From Thunnus maccoyii (taxonomy: Eukaryota; Chordata; Actinopteri; Scombriformes; Scombridae), in contig NC_056547.1 of the NCBI RefSeq assembly GCF_910596095.1, positions 30,135,647 to 30,199,646 on the forward strand: a stretch of 64,000 nt of DNA, written 5' to 3'. A program made the position numbers and the translations under genes. The notes beneath the pieces were generated by a model that made no database searches, was not told the origin of the DNA, and was given only the letters and a program-made list of their open reading frames with translations. Shown here piece after piece: positions 36,370 to 50,404 of the stretch; position 1 is the stretch's first letter, and each line of letters begins with the position of its first letter.

Positions 36370-39300
36370 TGTTTGCTATATTTATTTTTATTGTCTCTGT
36401 GTCTGTGTGTTGCAGGAAGGGAGAAGGGATCTATCACCAGCTGAGGAGGCTTGGAGCTTCTCTGGACTGGAGCAGAGCCTGCTTCACTATGGATCCAGTA
36501 AGACAGCAAGCACATGTGTTATTCACATGCAGTTTTAGCTTATATTCCAAAAATTCAATCTGCTTAAGAGCATCCCCACCCACCCACCCCCCAACACACA
36601 CACACACACACATACACGCATAGGATGCTCCAGCATCCTTCTATCTTTACCCCTGTCAACATCACACAACATCACAGTCTGGGGTAACTGTGACACAACA
36701 TATGTAACTATGGTTGTGTGGAATTGTGACAGTGTGTCAATGTAATAATAAAGTCTAACATTGTGTTTGTGTTGTTGTTTGCTGTTTAGGGTTTCAGCAG
36801 GGCTGTGACTGAGGCTTTCGTCAGGCTGTGTGACTCTGGTCTGATCTATCGCTCAGAAGGACTGGTCAACTGGAGCTGTGCTCTGGAATCTGCCATCTCT
36901 GACATTGAGGTAATATTGTATTACATATACACTATATGGAATATGAGGACAAAATAATAGATATCACATAAAGGGGACATTCAACTTTGAAATAACTAGT
37001 GCAGTGCCCGTTCAAAACATGCCTGTTTGGAACAGGCCGATTGCTTATTGTTTCTCAAGAACCGTATATATTTATATGTATAAATTGACAAATGTATCAA
37101 TTAAAATGATAAGGATTAAATAAATTAAATGGTTTTAATCCAGGCAGAAACTTTACCAGTGAGACTAAACTGAGGTTGAACTGTAGAAGCAACCGCATAT
37201 ATATATAGTAATTAAAAGGACATGGACTTAATAAATTAAAGATATACTGCACACTAAAACATGTTTTTTGAGCTGTAAACTTAATTATATGTCATCTGCT
37301 GTTAAAAATCTGCCCTGATATTTTGACGTAGACTCGACCGTTCCAGAGTTCTCTACGTTATGAAATGTATATAAATGGTAGAATGATAAGGGCCACCTCC
37401 CTCAGCCCCGGGCTCATTTTCATATATATGCTAATCGAGAGAGACAGTTTTAGCTTCAACAGCTACAGCGGTGCTGGCCAGCTGGAGGGGGTCTCTATAT
37501 CTGTGTGTGTCTGCAGGAGAAAAAGCTGCTGACAGCCACAAAAACCACAGAAATCCTCCTTGTTTCTCATCATGCAGCTCTTCAATTCTCTGGCTGTCTG
37601 TTCCTGCAGTTGTCAGCTGGTAAAATCTTGTTTAAAAACTTTAAATCGCAGTGTAACCGGAGCTCTGCCGAAACTGTCTCTCAGAGCATGTGCATTATTT
37701 CTGTTTGAGTATAAGATGATAATAAGATGTGAAGTGCTTTGTGACTTTTACCCATTTGAAAGAATAAATGAAAAATATAAAGGATGAGGTGACTGATAAC
37801 TGCCAACTGAAGAAGCAGCCAAACCACCGCTTTAGAGAGCTGAACGTTGCCCACAAGCATCCTTGTGCCTTTCATACTCAAACAGAAATAATATAGATAA
37901 TAGATAATATACATAGAACAAATAAACACACACAATACTCACTGTATGACACTGTATGACATTAACACAAAACAATGAATGCACGTTAATTATCACTGAT
38001 TATTTAAAAAAAAAAAAAAAAAAAAGCTCATAGGAAGACTGCATGCTCTTACTTTGAAATGTGGAAATGACGTTGTCAGCAGGTGATCATGTGCTATCCG
38101 AAAATGACCGAGTGATACGAGTGGATTTTCATTCAGACCGGCGGAAAGTTTTCTTTCAAAACTCAAATCCACACGTGTAGAACTGAGATCCACAAATGTT
38201 TTTTCAATTCACAAATAAAAACTGAGTTCACAAATGCCTGTTGGAAAGTTGTAAATGTTAGGAAGATATTCACAAATGCTTTTCATTTATTTGTAAATTA
38301 ATTTAATGTATTCACAGATATTTTATTTATTTGTGGAATTTGTGTATTTGCAGATCCGTTTTATATTTAATTTTTTAATTATTTTTGTGAGTTTACAAAT
38401 CTTTTTTTGTATTTGTGGAAGGTGTTTACATTTACAGATTACACATTTACACACAGATTGTCGATCTGTTCACACAAATCATTATGAAACAAATCTCACC
38501 CCATAACTGTCCGTATTTCCGCTTGTCAAATCCATGGACAGAAGGAGAAGCAAATCAACGTTATTTATGAGGTATTTTTATATATTTCTCAAAAAACGCT
38601 CCTCCAAACAACTTCACACATCAACATTGCACTTCCTTGTTTCCCCAGCAAGCCACCTGCTAGGTACGAAGTAGATCAGATGAATGGTTCTCAAGATATA
38701 TGAAGGACAAACTTACATACATACAGACAGGCAGAGATTCCTTCCTCCTTCCTACTGTTTTATAGCTGGTAGTAAAATAGTAAAGAATCATATTTAAGTG
38801 TGTGCATTTATTGTCAGGTTGACTCAAAGGAGCTGTCTGGGCCGACAATGTTGTCTGTTCCTGGTTATGAACACGAGGTGGAGTTTGGAACAATGCTTAC
38901 CTTTGCATACCCTGTAGAGGGCCATGGTAAGTATTAGTGTCAGTCTGGAAATGTGATACATATTCTGCTTTGGCTCGTTCTGTTTTTTTGTGAGGTTTTC
39001 TCTTGTTGTTACTGTTCAGATGGAGAGGTGGCGGTGTCCACCACCCGTCCTGAGACTATGCTGGGAGATGTGGCTGTAGCTGTTCACCCTGACGATCCTC
39101 GATACCAGGCTAGTAGCAATAATTGATGGAATGTTTAATGACCTGAGGAGATTTTGGAATATCACTGAATCCAGAGAGGTGTACAGCTTGTCAGAGAGTA
39201 TGATTATTGACAAATAGTATTATTAACAACACTATGATGTCTGTCCATTAAATATGAAGCTACAGCCAGCAAGCAGTTAGCTTAGCTTAGATGGAAATGT

Positions 39301-42300
39301 CAAGCCTGGCTCTGTCCAAAGTGCCAGCACCACTAATTAACACATTATAACCTGTTTTAACCTGTTCTACTTTTACGAAACTTACATTCATTTTCAGTTT
39401 TTGCTGACATTGTCAGAAAGGTGATAATTCTACTTTCTGTTTATTATTGAGGTCTTAGTGGGTGGTGCTGGTGTACTGTAGCGCATTGTATTGAAGTGTT
39501 CCCAATATTTTGTCCACCCCATTAACATGCATGAGGGGGGCGAAATATTAGGAAATGCTATTTCGTCACATTCCTGCAAATATCCTGCAAATCTCATACT
39601 GTCATAAAGTCCTGCTCAGTGATCTGCATCATCACGCTCTAATGCAAATAATAATGATAAAAAGTAACTTTACAGCTGGCTGCAAAACAGTGTCCTGTCT
39701 GGTTAAAAGTTTGAGTCTGTTTCTGTTTGTCCTGGTTTCGATCATATAGGGGATACAACATTTACATAGGACATGAAAAACCTGGTTATCATATACCTGT
39801 ATACACAATCCATAGTATCCTGCTTTCTATTGGATAACTCCAGCTAGCATATCCAGGTAAATCTGAAACCAGGATATGATGTGTAGCACATAACAGGGAT
39901 GCATGCAGGTGTTCATGTAAATGCACTCAAACACAAAGGGCCTTATCTTACACCCAGCGCAAAGCAGCGCCAAATGCAACGCAAGTGTCTTCGCTAGTTT
40001 AAGACCGACTAACCATTTTTGAAATTACAGTGATCATGTTTCTATACTTTCAGCAATTAAAACTCCATGACTGAGCAAAACGATTTTAAGGAAAACAAAG
40101 CTGTAATTAAAAAAATAAACCATTTCAAAAGACAAACAAAAAGAAATTTGCAACAAATTAATGAACAGGATCTTAAACTGGTGGGCTTCTTCCTCCTCGG
40201 GTTTGCAGGCGAGGAGCACCAAGATGGGGCTGGCCATGGGAGGGTCCAGGAGCAGCAGGGGCCAGTGTGCTTGAAATGGATTGTGCACTTTCACTTCGTG
40301 CGTGAGCAGATCTGTTTCCTCTGCAGAGAAGCCTTCCTTCTTACTACATGGCAAATGCGCCATTATAATAGCAATCCGCCAAGGTGCAAGCGCTTCTGGC
40401 TTTTAAAAGGAATGGGAAATGACGCTCTGATTGGTTTCAAAAAAATAAAAGTATCACATCTCAAATTTTCTAGTCAAGGAGGACAAAATACTAACATTTC
40501 ACTTGTTTATTTGGCTCACATCACATTAGAAAAATGCTTACGTGTTTCAGCACAGAGCCTTCTTCAGAATGTTTTAAGTATACAGGTTCAATTCAGTCAT
40601 ATATACAAGGGCAGAGTTAGTACACAGCTGGGAGTTGGAATTATTTGGGAACCAATCACTTTTCTTATCCTATGGTTCTAGATACAGGGACCAATCATAA
40701 GTATACAGTGAAATCTGATGTAAATCCCATTACATACAAAATGAAACTTCACAAAACACTGTCACTAACCATCACTGATTCCCTATTAACAACATACACT
40801 AGATGGCAATAAAGGGACGCATCTGGCTTTTATAGGGAATGGGAGATGACACTCTGATTGGTTTATTGCATGTTATGCCCAAAGCGCACCCATGATTAAT
40901 TAAGAGACCAAAGACAACCATTTTGAACCATGCACCTGGCACTGCGACCATTTTTTCTGCCGTTAAACTAGCAAAAGTGGATTTGGACACACCCTAAACC
41001 ACTTGCGCTTCAGACCGTGTGCTTAGATTGTTAAAATAGGGCCCAATGTGTGCTTTGTTGCGCACCACCCCCATCAGTGATGTCATGTGGTCCTACATCA
41101 CTGTAGCAGAGAGAGAAGTTAAACTCCTGGAGGTCAGCAAGAACAAGATTTTCCGGAGGTGTTACTCATTAAAAGGACAGCCACTACAGTATAAATGGTA
41201 CAGCAGTATTTTTGACAGTTGATAAATGTCTGTCGTCTCATGGTGTACATGTCATCATATCACCCAATCCTGCAAACATAGGCACAAGTGAACTGGGAAC
41301 TAGAATACAACAGGACATTTGTTACAATACCGTTGCTCATATGTTCCCACTTTGTGAATGTCCCTTGATATAATCTCTGTTGCCACTTTGATCCAGGCTG
41401 TTCATGGAAAGCAGTGCCATCACCCCTTCACCAACAGACTGCTGCCCATCATCACTGATACACTGGTGGACATGGAGCTAGGAACAGGTGACAGCAACAC
41501 TACTGTCTTCTCTGACACAGTTTTCTCAAAAACTGAACATTAGAGGCCTCACAGCAGGTTATCTTCAGAGATTTTGGATTGTGTGATACACTGTTGCTTT
41601 CATGTTTTCTGAGCTGCTCATGTTGATCAGTTCTCTCTGTTTGTTTCCAGGTGCAGTGAAAGTGACTCCCGCTCATGACCACACTGACTTCCTGCTGTCA
41701 CAGAGACACTCACTGCCACGCCTCACTGTGATTGGAGGAGATGGGATGATGACACCACTCTGTGGACACTGGCTGGAGGTGCATACACACCACTGTCATT
41801 ATCTGTAAACTTCGTATTCCCATGTCAAGTGTTGATGGGTTAGAATTTATCTGCATATGTCTGCTATATTTGGTTGCAGTCGACAAAACATCCATATTGC
41901 ACCTTGTACAACCCCCATCCATGATGGAAAAGGTAGGCTTGATGTATCTTCATCAGAGCTGTTGTTATCATTTTGTGTCTCCTCATGTCTTTTAAGGGAG
42001 TAAAGCGTTTTGATGCCAGACAGCTAGTCGTGGACGCCCTGGCTGAGAGGAAGCTGCTCAGAGGAAAGAAGGATCATGCCATGACTTTACCCATCTGCAG
42101 GTGGAGGAACACAAATTTAATCTGCCTTTCTCTATGTGTATTTATCTCATCACTGTTCATGCAGAGTGTTTTTTTGCAGCCATTATTCATCTTGTAAAAA
42201 TAAACAGCTTCCTCACAAAAGACAGCACAAGATAACTTTAAAAAACTGAACTCCAGTACCCAGAAATGCAAGATGGTTTCAGTAAACTGTACACAACGAA

Positions 42301-45300
42301 GTCTATCCAGACTTAACATTTGCTGCCCATTTCTTACCAAAACCATTTTCTAAAGCGTACCTAGCTAGGCTAGGTGTGTTGATCCTGATGTGGTGGATGT
42401 GTTATAAATATTCTACTCAGCTCAGTTTAGCTTTGACTGCTGCTATATCACCTGTGACCACAAGACTACTGACATATCTGTTCCTGTTTTCTGGAGAGAT
42501 GCTGGACAGGATTGATAGACTGACAGCCCCTGTAATATAATACTGATATCAAATTAGAAAAATATCACACTCACTGGTGAGTAGCTCAACATGTGTTACT
42601 ATATGGTATGATAAATTAAATTAAATTGGACACTTTTCCTTATGTTTTAACATGATGGACAGAGTGTCTCTACTCAGATTTAGTAGTTGTGTGCCTAAGT
42701 TTCACAGTTTAGGTATGAATTATGCATGCAAAGAACTTTTCCTGCTGTTTTTCCTGCAGTACTATGAATATAGGCTGCCGGTGTAGACACCTGTTTTGAA
42801 TTGATTTTGATTTGAAAGCACATTTGTTCTGTTACACTGTATAAGACAGAGGAAATGTGACTGAACTGCATGTCCACTGGATGGGCTACACTGTGTTCCA
42901 GCTGCACTGAAGCTCTGTCACATCTGTCACATCTGTTCCAATGTGTTTTTTGGTATTTTGTTCATTTTGGTTTGGGCTTCAAATATGCCAGTCACAGAAC
43001 TGTCTCTCTCTCTCTTTCTCTTTTCCTCTCTCTTTCACAACATAAGCAATCATTTCCTCCTGACTAAGAAAAATAGTTTATGAATGAACTACGTTTGTAG
43101 GGGAAAAGTCATCTTGCTTGTCTGAGCATTTACAGCTAAAGTGAGAAACCATAACTGACTGGAGACATGTCACAAGGGTCTCAGTATTCAAACCACTTGT
43201 CTAAAACATGCAAAAACACAATTATGAATTGTATTACCATCAGTGTCCTCTTGCTTGCCTTCAACTTCCTGAAACAGGACTGTAGGTACCATACTATAAT
43301 GTCTTAACATGTGGTCTCTCTTTCCTCTGTCATTCTTCTCTCCTTCCACACTGTCTCAGCCGCTCAGGGGACATCATCGAGCCTCTTCTAAAGAAGCAGT
43401 GGTTCGTCCACTGTGATGATATGGCTAAAAAAGCTATACAGGTAAGTGGAGTTGGTGGCTGTGAGATATCTAAGTCAGTCTTTATGTTTATACAGTGAAT
43501 ATAGTAGTCAAGTGAACACTGGGACAACATTTATTAAAGTTTGACTCATTCTTTCACTGTCAGGCTGTGGAGGATGGACAGTTGGAAATCATCCCTCACT
43601 TTTACACCAAGACATGGAAGAACTGGCTGTCCAACATCAGGTAGACTGTCCTGAACTTTGACTCGGATATAGTTCATGGATTTGAACAATGGTGTGAAGA
43701 GAAACAATGACGGTGTGTGTTGTCATTAGTGGTGTGATATGTGTGCGAAGTGACACCATTCTGATGATGAAGGGGTCCTTGTTTCATCGTATGGGTTTGT
43801 TAACAATGTACCTCTTGTTGCTTCACAGTGATTGGTGTATTTCCAGGCAGCTTTGGTGGGGTCATCAGATCCCTGCTTACAGAGTGGAGCTTCCTAATTC
43901 TACTGACAGACAAGAGGTTGGGCCCTGTGGATATTAAAGTCTTAAGAATAATACTGATATGTTTAATATCATGCGTCAGTCAGTACCAGAGTGTTCCAGA
44001 CAGACAGCGGTGTGTGTTGTGTGTGTTTATGATAGGAGCAGTGGGTTTGGGGAAGGACCGAGGACGAGGCCCGACAGAGAGCTGCTGTCAAATGTGGAGT
44101 GAAGCCAGAAGACGTCAGTTTGACTCAGGGTGACTCTCCTCTATCACCTGTCTGATCACCAATGTTTGGTCATACTGTTTAAGGCCCTGAAACTGACGCA
44201 GCTAAATGGAATTCAGCCATCATTCATTTTACTATTTAAACCTCCTTCAAACCTAAACTACAACCTCTGCTGCCACTACTACTTCTGCCCTTACTGCTAC
44301 TAATGCTAGTGTTACTGCTATACTACTTCTGCTGCTTCTGCTACTGTAACTGCTACTGCTCACGCAACTACTTCTGCTCCTCCTGCTACAAAAACCTGCT
44401 ACTTCTTCTGTTGCTAGTGCTACTGAAACTGCTACTTTAACTGCTGCTGCTAGTGCTAGTTCCACTATAACTGCCACTGCTACTTCTTCTGTTGCTAGTG
44501 CTACTGAAACTGCTACTTTAACTGCTGCTGCTAGTGCTAGTTCCACTATAACTGCCACTGCTACTTCTTCTGTTGCTAGTGCCACTCCTACTTTAACTGC
44601 TACTGCTACTGCTACTACTTCTCCTGCTAGTGTGTTACTGCTCCTATTATTGGTACTGCTACTACTTCTGCTGCCAGTGCTGCTGCTGTTATATCTGCCA
44701 CTGCTACTACTACCACTTACTGCTGGTACTACTTCTTTTGGCAATGTTATGACTACTGCTGCCCCTACTGGTGCTACAGCCAAGTTTCTACTTAGTGGTA
44801 CAGACAATGAGATAATCAATAAGTGGTTTTAGAATCAGTGGAGGTGTAGCTAACTTTACTGAACAGGTTAGAAAACAAACTAGATTAAAGCTTCCCTCTA
44901 CTCTCATAGTTTTATCATTGCCATGCCAGTTATGTAAATGTATAGATTTGTTTCTGAATTGTTTACATGTGCATACTCCCTGTGTCAGACCCTGACGTTT
45001 TGGATACGTGGTTCTCCTCTGGGCTGTTTCCCTTCGCCATGCTGGGCTGGCCTCAGCAGGTACCACACTTCCACCAGCAGCAGCACACAGTCCTCAATAA
45101 ACAGCCCTGTCCCCCATGTATTATACTGTAACTACACCTTCTGTTCCCACAGACCAATGACCTTCAGCGCTTCTACCCTAACTCCATCCTGGAGACAGGC
45201 AGTGACCTCATCTTCTTCTGGGTGGCAAGGATGGTGATGCTGGGTACAGAGTTGACTGGCCAGCTGCCCTTTAAACAGGTACTGTTAGGTAGATAATGAT

Positions 45301-48300
45301 AAACCCAAAAGAAAAACAGTATTATATTATATTACTATTATAGTTTACAAACACTAATGATTAATCACAGTTTCAGCCCATCCTGCTTTTCTGTCTCTCT
45401 CTCCTGTTCCCATCATGCCTCTCAGGTTCTGCTTCACTCTCTGGTGAGGGACAAACACGGCAGGAAAATGAGTAAATCTCTGGGAAACGTCATTGACCCC
45501 TTAGATGTTATACATGGAGTCTCCCTGGAGGTGGGTGTAGTGTATCGTAGTGTATTATATCCTCTGTTATGGGGTCAGAACACTGACATTTACATTTTGG
45601 CATTGAAAATAAACTTGGCATTCAAAACAAAACCTGAACTGAAAAAAGAAAACATTGGCATTGAAACACTTGTATTGGAAAACGTTGTATTGGCACTGAA
45701 ACAAGTTCCACTTAAAAATAAAACACGGACATTAAAAAATTACAATCTTACAATTTTATTATTTTATTTTATTTTGATGTTTTATTACATGATGATGTGT
45801 TTTTCGATGTCAATCTTCAGATTTTTTCCTCATATCTGTCAGTGACAGATTTTTTTTACGCTATCAGTATTTTTTCAGTGTCACCGGTTTCCAGTTTCAA
45901 CTTTCTGTCACTGTTTTGGCGTAGTTAGTTTTTCTTGGGGATTATACATATGTCACCTTAAAAACGTGCTTTACAAGATTTACCTGATTACCATCTTCCT
46001 CCCTCTTATCTACCACTGCAGCTCAGGGAAGCTCTGAGCCAGCAAAAAGCTGCTCTTGTTACACACTTTATTTGGATTTATTTTACATAAGAGCTGGATT
46101 GGCCCAAAAAATGCATTCTTGATTTTTATATTCAAAAGTAGGACTCTATGAGAAGTAGTTGAAGGCATCATATATTCTCTGGGATGTGGGATGAATACTG
46201 TCAGAGAATGAATTAGGTTGTTAAGTGATGAAATGTTCAGTCCAGCTGACAGTGGTAAGTTGGATATAGCAGTCCATTTTATCATATTGTTGTGAAACAA
46301 ACAACAAATTATTCTTTTACTTCCCAGAGGCTTCAAGAGAAAGTGAAGGAGGGAAACCTCGACCCCAGGGAGCAGGTGGTTGCCATGGAAGCACAGGTCA
46401 GCTCCCCTCTCTCCTATCTATGTTTCTTTCTGGCTGACTGAGCATGCTCATTACTTCCTCTCTTATCTGTCTGCTCCATCTGCTTCCCCACAGAGGAAAG
46501 ACTACCCCAAGGGGATCCCTCAGTGTGGGACTGATGCTCTGAGATTTGCCCTTTGCTCTCACAAGATGCAAGGTGAGTGACTCTCATCTCTGCTCACTTT
46601 ATCTGACTCAGACAACCGTTTGTCAGTGAATGAATGTGTGGAGCTGTGTGAACGGGAAACACAGTGATTAAGAGAGACAGATTAGTTGCGAGGGAGTGCA
46701 GTGAAAAAGTTAGCAGTGATACAGATTGGGTTTTCCAGATTCCTTGTCACTTATTGGTGGCTTGTTCCAGTTTGTGAGGTGAATTGCCTTTTTTCTTTCC
46801 ATCCATTCCATTCAATTGTCTTTCCATCTTGCATGCTGCAAAGGAATGCAGCAACTGCACTGCAAGAATGCTACAATTTCTCCATCTTCCATGAAATACT
46901 CTGGTTTTCCATAAAAGACATTCTATGCTTGAAATCTAGGAAGTGTCCGTCGGCACTAGTACCAAACAATTTGGTCCGTAACCCAACTGTAGTCTAATTA
47001 TTGGATGGACGAAGAGACCAACTGATGAACTGACTGACATTCGTATCATTAAAGGTATGCTATGCAGGATTTTCCTAAAAAACAATGTATAGACTCATAC
47101 AAAAGTAATCCCTCTCAATCATCACTTATGATACTAGAAGTGTGTGGTGGTGTATGTATCTGCAGAGACTCTACCCTCTGCCTGTATTTTCTTATTATTT
47201 TGCTGTGTTCAGGATGCTTCTGGGCATCAACCTTTGGGCAGTGGGTGTGTAGCCCCCAGCCATTAACAACACGCAGGGTGTGAGGTGGGGACTCGTAGCG
47301 TAGCAACCAGGCTACATCTCTGTCTCTGTCTCTCTCCTCTGCTCCACTTTGCTCTCTGTCTCTGTGTCATGGATGATTAAAGAGCTGCAGGTCTGTGTGT
47401 CTGTTGACCGAGGGCAGGGCTGAGCTACACATACACGCAGAGCAGGAAGGCCACAGCAGACAGGATGAAGCTCTGCATTCACACAAAATCTGCCAATGCA
47501 GCACCTTCCTGCAGGACTGTGCGGAGGTGTGGGTGTGTTTATTGGTGCTTTAGAACATAACCGCTGTGAAACAATCAGAAAACATTTTATTTATCTGATT
47601 CACAGCTTTGTTCTCACCAGCACCGCTTGCTCTTTTCATTCACTCTCTAGCTCACTCGACCACCGCTTCTGTCTCTCTCTCTCTCTCCCTCTCTTGCTCA
47701 CTCGCTCGCTTGTTGAGCCAGGGAGGAGGGGCCAACTTTGAATGCTGTGTGTTTACCAACACCAACTGACAAATCCTGCATTGTATACCTTTAAGGTTTC
47801 AGAATGCTTCAAATGAACCAGTTCATACGAAGGGTCGTGTGATCACATCTGAAGGCAAAAGTATTTCTACATGTTCCAAATGGCCACACTCAAAGAGGAA
47901 GCAAAAAGCTTCTCAGAAAATTATTAATATTGTACAGAAGTGTATTGCATTCACCTAAAAAAAAACAACAACAACAGACAAACGTGGTTGAACACAGCTC
48001 CCCCAGTTTCCAGCGTTGAGAAGGTGTTGGAGAAGACGGTGTCACTGTTAGACCTGACAAGCACTTCTGTTGTAGGATACTGTTGCCTTGAGCCTTGTCA
48101 CTGTTCACCCTATCAGTGTATTCACCTCAACACTCTTTTTTCTGTCTCTTCATCAGGAGAAGACATCAGTCTGTCCATCTCTCAGGTCCTGAGCTGCAGA
48201 CACTTCTGTAATAAAATGTGGCAGACACTGAGATTCACACTGGGAGTGCTGGGCGACAGCACAACACCAGTGGGACCACTAGAGGAGGTACAACAAAGAA

Positions 48301-50294
48301 ACAGCCTGTTCAACTTCAGACTTTCTGAGAAAATAAGGTCTTGTTGCCAAGTTGCTTAGAAGTTATTTCAAGTATATAGTTGTACTTTGGAGATTGTCTA
48401 CACTTATATTTACATTGATAAAATATTAGAACAGTGACTTTTCAGAGGTCAATACAATTTCCACAAACAAAGAATAGCATCACTGATAAAGACCTGCCAG
48501 CCTCTACAGTAAATGTCAGTGTGCCACCAGGGCGGGTTTGGCGAGAAATCTGCTGAACCACACAAAGAGAGATCACTTTGTGGTGCCAAACAGGAAGACA
48601 GAACTGTTCATCCAGCACAAAGAACAGTTTAACTTCTGGCTGCAACAGATGGCAAAAGAAGGGAGAGGCTAGTTGAAAAAAATCATGTTGAATACAGAAC
48701 TCAAATGTTTATCCCTGTAGCCGACCAGTCAAATACTGTATAATTAAGGATCTTTAATCAGCACTGACATGTGCAACATGTTTAGTTGCTTTCAGTTAAT
48801 TCAGGTTAAGAAATGGACAGTGACCATGACACTAGTGTCACCAAAACCATCAGGATGGTACAAAGACTATCCCTGGTTTTGACCATGGTCCTATTTGTCT
48901 GTAGTAACTAATACCAGAAATCGCAATTTATTTGACTGTGGTGTTGCTGTTTAAAGGAATAGTTCAGCATTTTGGGAAATACACTTACAAGTCAAGTCAA
49001 ATAAATTTTATTTGTATAGCCCAATATCACAAATCACAAATTTGCCTCAGGGGTCTTTACAATCTGTACAGCAATATAACATCATCTATCCTTAGACCCC
49101 CGATTTGAATAAGGAAAAACTAGATGTGTACAGAATAGACCAAGAAAGCAAAATTACAGAAATACAGCACGGACAAACAGGATGACAAAAAGCAGAGCAG
49201 AGCGGTCCCAGGATGGCCGATGGTCCAGCAAAGAGACGCCTGAGAGGAAAGAGAGAACAAGGAGGAGAAAGGGAGTGAGAGAGGGGGGGGACACACAGCT
49301 TGGACGCTCATGTGCTTGGGGACAACGAACAAACACTGTACTTCCTCTATTTTCCAAGAGTAAAATTAGAGGATTGATATCAATCTCATGTCCCTGTGTT
49401 CAAGGAGAAAAAAGTAGTATAAAGTCTTTTTGTGGCTCCAGAGGGAACTGTGTGAAATCTGAGAAATCGTCTCACGTGATGTCACTTGCGTCAGCGTTGG
49501 TTGGGGCTGAAGGAAGACTAGACACAGGGGGAAACAGCTAGCCTCCCAGCTAACGTTAGCCCCAGTTCTTAGCCCCAGTATATATATATATATATATATA
49601 TATATGCTAGTTTGTGTATATATACACAAACTAGCAACATGAAATACATATACACAGCATGATAACATAAAAACACATGTGTAGCTGGGGATGCCAGTAG
49701 GGGATCACCAGTACAACCATACTTAACAAGGTTAAGAGTCACACAGTTTTTCCTTTCACTTCTCTTTCAGACAACTCCTCTGAGCAGCATGGACCGGTGG
49801 GTGTGCTCCAGACTCTACAGCACAGTAGTACAGTGTGAGCAGAGCTTTGAAACATACGATCTGCACACTGTCACGTCTGCCTTGTACTCCTTCTGGGTCC
49901 ACAGCCTGTGTGATGTTTACTTGGTGAGGAGAGGAATACAACTTTCACATGGCATCATGGTTACATTTTGAAGCCACTAAAAAAAAAAAAGAGCACAGAT
50001 TTAGAAATTCAGAATTGGGATCTTCGCAGTCGCGTTAATCTTCTTACTGTCAGTCTAAAAAAGGAGGATGATAGAATTACCTAATTTATTCATGGAAACA
50101 GGTAGAACCAATCACAGGGCATCAAAGACTGATGTAAACAGATTAACCTAAACAAGAGCAGAGAGTTTGAGTTTAGCTGACAATAGAATGGAAATATAAC
50201 TGCTGTTTGTCATTTCCTTTTCTCCTTCTGTGTGTGTGTGTGTGTGTGTTTGTTTGTTTGTTTGTTTGTGTGTGTGTGTGTGTTTGTGTTTGTT

Positions 50295-50325
<31 letters not shown>

Positions 50326-50350
50326 TTGTTTGTTTGTTTGTTTGTGTGTT

Positions 50351-50404
<54 letters not shown>

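Noticed and set aside
40067-40681. 204-residue plus-strand ORF
   Set aside because: It spans two layers of nested transposon sequence, has no recognisable domain and lies inside the GC-AG intron of vars2.
43917-44035. Open frame continuing past vars2 exon 17 (VGPCGY, then stop)
   Set aside because: This is intron read-through. The weak GTTGGG donor at 43917 joins in frame to 44036 and restores the conserved [11 protein letters not shown] segment.
44253-44819. 188-residue Ala/Val/Ser-rich minus-strand ORF
   Set aside because: It is low-complexity translation of an ACT/GCT trinucleotide satellite inside a vars2 intron.
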